Shown one piece after another: positions 61,650-64,000 of a stretch of 64,000 bases of DNA. Under the pieces are notes generated by a model. That model saw only the letters and a list, made by a program, of their open reading frames with translations, did no database searches and was not told the origin of the DNA. Source of the DNA: Leptospiraceae bacterium. GTDB lineage: Bacteria > Spirochaetota > Leptospiria > Leptospirales > Leptonemataceae. The translations under genes were made by a program, and so were the position numbers. The first letter of the stretch is position 1, and every line of letters begins with the position of its first letter. Where the stretch lies: positions 62,001-126,000 of the forward strand of contig JAOACE010000008.1 of assembly GCA_026418015.1 (NCBI GenBank), given 5' to 3'.

Positions 61650-62888
61650 TTAAATATTATCGACTATCCAACTTCTTAATTTTTTTAATAATTTTTTATC
61701 TTTTTGGATGGGTAATTTTTCTTCTTTATACTCTTGTAATGAATCTGCAAACAATTGTTTTGCAATGAATTTTACAATACCAACAGAAGTAGAAAACTCT
61801 GGACCACTTACTTCGGCAGATAATCCTTTTAATCCTTTAGGTTTACCTATTCTTGTTGGCAAACGAAAAATTCGCTGTGCTACTCTATCAATGCCCATTA
61901 GAATACTACCGCCTCCGGTTAATATAATCCCAGCAGTTAGTAAATTTATGTCAATCTTCTTTTTAATAATTTTTAGTATGATTTCGAAAATTTCTTCGAT
62001 TCGTGCTTCTAATATTAAAGCAATATCTTTTAAGTGTACTAACCTACGAGGATTCTCGATGGTAGATGGAATTTCTATCTTAACAGTTGGATCTACTTCT
62101 TCTATGGTTGCAACACCATCCCTTTTTTTTACGAACTCTGCAATTTCGAATGGAATTCTAAAAGCATATTCTAAATCCGATGTTAAATGAAAAGAACCCA
62201 ATGGTATACTAAAAGAATGAAAAACTCCACCATCCATATAGATAATTACATCTGTTACACCATAACCAAAATCTATCAATACGCAACCAGAATTCTTTTC
62301 TTCTTTTTTTAATACGGCTTCGGAAGAGGCAATAGAATTTAAAATCACATCATTCACTTCTAAACCAATTTTATAAAAAACTTTATAAATATTTTGTATT
62401 TGTACTTTCGGTGCAGAGATTATATGAACATTGGCTTCTAACCGAAATCCTGTCATACCTATGGGATCAGAAACACGGTTTTTTTTATCTACTATATATT
62501 CCCTCGATAAAACATGTATGATTTGATACTCCGGTGGTAGAACTATATTGGTAGCATTTTCTACGACTCTTTCAACATCTTCGGAAGTAATAACTCGATC
62601 TTCGTGAGATACAACATAAATTCCAGTAGAATTTTCTCCTTTTATATTGACACCACTTATATTTGCATAAACAGATTCTACTTGAACTGCACACATTTTT
62701 TCTGCGTCTCGAATTGCAGATTGAATAGAACGCGAAACACTTTCTAGGTTGATTAATTCTGCATTACGAACTCCATTCGTTTCTGCTGTACCAATTCCTA
62801 TAATTTCTATATCTGAATTATGAATATTTGCAATGATAGCTTTTGTTATAGAAGAACCTATATCTACTGCACAAATTTTTCGTATCAT
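61650..62888 (-). CDS. ftsA: Cell division protein FtsA
   Basis: FtsA is the actin-like ATPase that ties FtsZ to the membrane. The 412-residue protein starts CAVDIGSSITKAIIANI (phosphate 1), has the SHS2 insert with AEKMCAVQVESVYANISG and MTGFRLEANVHII, LIDFGYGVTDVIIYMDG (phosphate 2) and IILTGGGSILMGI (adenosine site). The C-terminal KKLRSWIVDNI forms the amphipathic membrane helix. Its start overlaps the ftsQ stop by four bases. Confidence 0.95.
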   Translation of the reverse strand: MIRKICAVDIGSSITKAIIANIHNSDIEIIGIGTAETNGVRNAELINLESVSRSIQSAIRDAEKMCAVQVESVYANISGVNIKGENSTGIYVVSHEDRVITSEDVERVVENATNIVLPPEYQIIHVLSREYIVDKKNRVSDPIGMTGFRLEANVHIISAPKVQIQNIYKVFYKIGLEVNDVILNSIASSEAVLKKEEKNSGCVLIDFGYGVTDVIIYMDGGVFHSFSIPLGSFHLTSDLEYAFRIPFEIAEFVKKRDGVATIEEVDPTVKIEIPSTIENPRRLVHLKDIALILEARIEEIFEIILKIIKKKIDINLLTAGIILTGGGSILMGIDRVAQRIFRLPTRIGKPKGLKGLSAEVSGPEFSTSVGIVKFIAKQLFADSLQEYKEEKLPIQKDKKLLKKLRSWIVDNI

Positions 62889-63445
62889 AATTCACCATCA
62901 ACAATTAACAGACTATCCTCTTCCCGAATATCCAAAAAGGCTTTTTTTATATTTTTTTCCTCGATCCATAATACAAGCGAAATAAATTTTACTTCCCAAT
63001 TTTTTTTTGTATAATCTTTTATATCAATACGAATTTTTCTATCATCTAAAAAAAAAATCAACTCATTACTCGTTATTTTTATTTCTGATATTAACAATAA
63101 AATTGAAGGATTCAGATTTATAATCTTAACATAAGAATCAAGAAAAAAATTGAAATTGTCTATGTAAAAAGAATTAAAAACATCTAAACTATAATTTAGT
63201 ATTGGTATTGTAGATGTATCATTATCGCATTTATTTTTTTTTATAAAGTTTTTAGAAGAAGTTAAAAATACATTTTCTTTTTTTCTGTAATCGTAGATGT
63301 TTAACACACAATAGTTTTTATATAGAGTAACATTCGAAGATTTTTCCGTTTTTAACAATAGATAGAATCCCAAAATTATAAAAAAAATTGATAAAAAAGA
63401 TAAAATATATATTTTTTTCTCTCTAAAAAAATGCATTGTATTCAT
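62885..63445 (-). CDS. ftsQ: FtsQ/DivIB-like division protein (short)
   Basis: A 186-residue protein with one membrane helix (residues 10-30) and an extracytoplasmic part with strands in the order of an FtsQ beta domain, closing with WIEEKNIKKAFLDIREEDSLLIVDGEL. Sequence similarity to known FtsQ is faint and no clear POTRA motif is seen, so the name rests on topology, the ending, and the place between murC and ftsA. It is shorter than most FtsQ. Confidence 0.7.
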   Translation of the reverse strand: MNTMHFFREKKIYILSFLSIFFIILGFYLLLKTEKSSNVTLYKNYCVLNIYDYRKKENVFLTSSKNFIKKNKCDNDTSTIPILNYSLDVFNSFYIDNFNFFLDSYVKIINLNPSILLLISEIKITSNELIFFLDDRKIRIDIKDYTKKNWEVKFISLVLWIEEKNIKKAFLDIREEDSLLIVDGEL

Positions 63446-63495
63446 TTTTAATGGTTGTGAAAAAAAAGCAAATATTTTTTTATGAATAAAATAGA

Positions 63496-64000
63496 TTATA
63501 AAACATTTTGCAAAGGTCTTTTTGTTATTATATATTCACGAATTTGTTGAGAAATATCTCCTGCTCCCATAAAGACCACACAATCATAATTCTGAAAGAA
63601 AATATTGTCATAATCTTTGTTTTCGATGTAATGCACATTTTTTCGGACAAACCTACCGATTAGTTCGGATGTAACACCCGATATGGGCTTTTCATCTGCC
63701 GCATAAAGTGGAAGTAAGTAAACATCGTCGGCATATTCTAAAACTTTTGCAAATTCCCTTGCTAATTCTTTAGTTCGTGTATAACGATGAGGTTGAAATA
63801 CAATTGCGATTCTGTTGTTATATTTTTCTCTTAATGCTAATAAAACATTCAAAATTTCGTTTGGATGATGACCATAATCATCATATACATCGATACCATT
63901 AATTTTTCCTAGATAATCCATCCTTCTTTCTACACCGGGGAAACGATTTAATATTCGAATCAATGAATTTATCGAAGAACGATGAGTTACTTCATTTCCT
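63496..64000 (-). CDS. murC: UDP-N-acetylmuramate-L-alanine ligase (C-terminal part)
   Basis: MurC adds L-alanine to UDP-MurNAc. Only the C-terminal 167 residues are in the window; the reading frame stays open to the right edge, so the 5' end lies beyond it. The visible part has NRFPGVERRMDYLG, VYDDYGHHPNEILNVLLALRE, FQPHRYTRTKELAREFAKVL and YAADEKPISGVTSELI, all MurC C-terminal blocks. MurC leads the division cluster here. Confidence 0.94.
   Translation of the reverse strand, partial: GNEVTHRSSINSLIRILNRFPGVERRMDYLGKINGIDVYDDYGHHPNEILNVLLALREKYNNRIAIVFQPHRYTRTKELAREFAKVLEYADDVYLLPLYAADEKPISGVTSELIGRFVRKNVHYIENKDYDNIFFQNYDCVVFMGAGDISQQIREYIITKRPLQNVL

Noticed and set aside
1-64000. tRNA, rRNA, riboswitch or CRISPR array
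   Set aside because: I saw no cloverleaf-like GC-containing blocks, no regular spaced repeats and no long conserved leader; a covariance-model scan would be the decisive test.

Overview
The window is very A+T-rich chromosomal DNA with no tRNA, rRNA or CRISPR that I can see. It looks like a spirochaete, most likely in or near the Leptospirales. The evidence is indirect: a flagellar rod-binding protein, a very long coiled-coil protein of the type conserved in spirochaetes, a DUF1574 protein, many small lipoproteins with loose lipoboxes, and a BLUF-type photoactivated adenylyl cyclase of the kind known from Turneriella and Leptonema. The GC content looks lower than in cultured Leptospira, so the genus stays open.

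Layout: 1-2500 is uvrA (3' end outside the window). 2552-5158 holds a Uma2-type nuclease-like gene and two decayed genes. One is an outer-membrane-type protein with a frameshift and a stop. The other is a RipA-like membrane protein broken by a 176-bp insertion with target duplications and by a nonsense codon. 5221-18422 is a light-response and lipid-modification island: DUF1295, two cyclopropane-synthase-family methyltransferases, a photolyase, a CarH/LitR-type B12-binding MerR regulator, an FAD amine oxidase, DUF1365, an SRPBCC protein, a BLUF-adenylyl cyclase, a second DUF5939-type cyclase and an MFS carrier. 18.5-24.6 kb has rpmE and a MoxR / DUF58 / transglutaminase / PQQ-repeat operon. 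24.7-44.1 kb is mostly housekeeping: nadA, an acyl-CoA ligase, a glycerate kinase, ispA-like, ndk, an Rrf2 regulator, a giant coiled-coil protein, a RecX-like protein, a FapA/DUF342 protein, aroA, hisI, lipA, flgJ-like and pcm. 44.1-44.8 kb is a bfd-bfr iron-storage pair behind an apparent iron-responsive dyad. 44.8-51.1 kb carries an aminotransferase, an outer-membrane protein, bpt, serC, a lipase-like protein without its catalytic serine, and radC. 51.1-55.3 kb is an operon of small lipoproteins with a TonB-dependent receptor. 55.3-57.7 kb has DUF1574 and GT87 surface-polysaccharide genes. The right end is queA, an unknown gene, and the division cluster murC-ftsQ-ftsA-ftsZ-nfeD read leftwards.

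Main result: all four promoter-bearing intergenic regions of the light island carry the same spaced palindrome, TGTC-N21-GACA, at 5221, 8544, 13945 and 16961. The right half-site always ends 28-30 bases before the start codon and usually forms the -35 box. I read these as operators of one regulon, probably bound by the CarH-like regulator encoded in it. If so, two independent photoreceptors (B12-based repression and flavin-based cAMP synthesis) are wired into one set of lipid-modifying and repair genes. A second general observation is that several clear -35/-10 pairs place the -10 box only 6-7 bases before the start codon, which predicts leaderless mRNAs.
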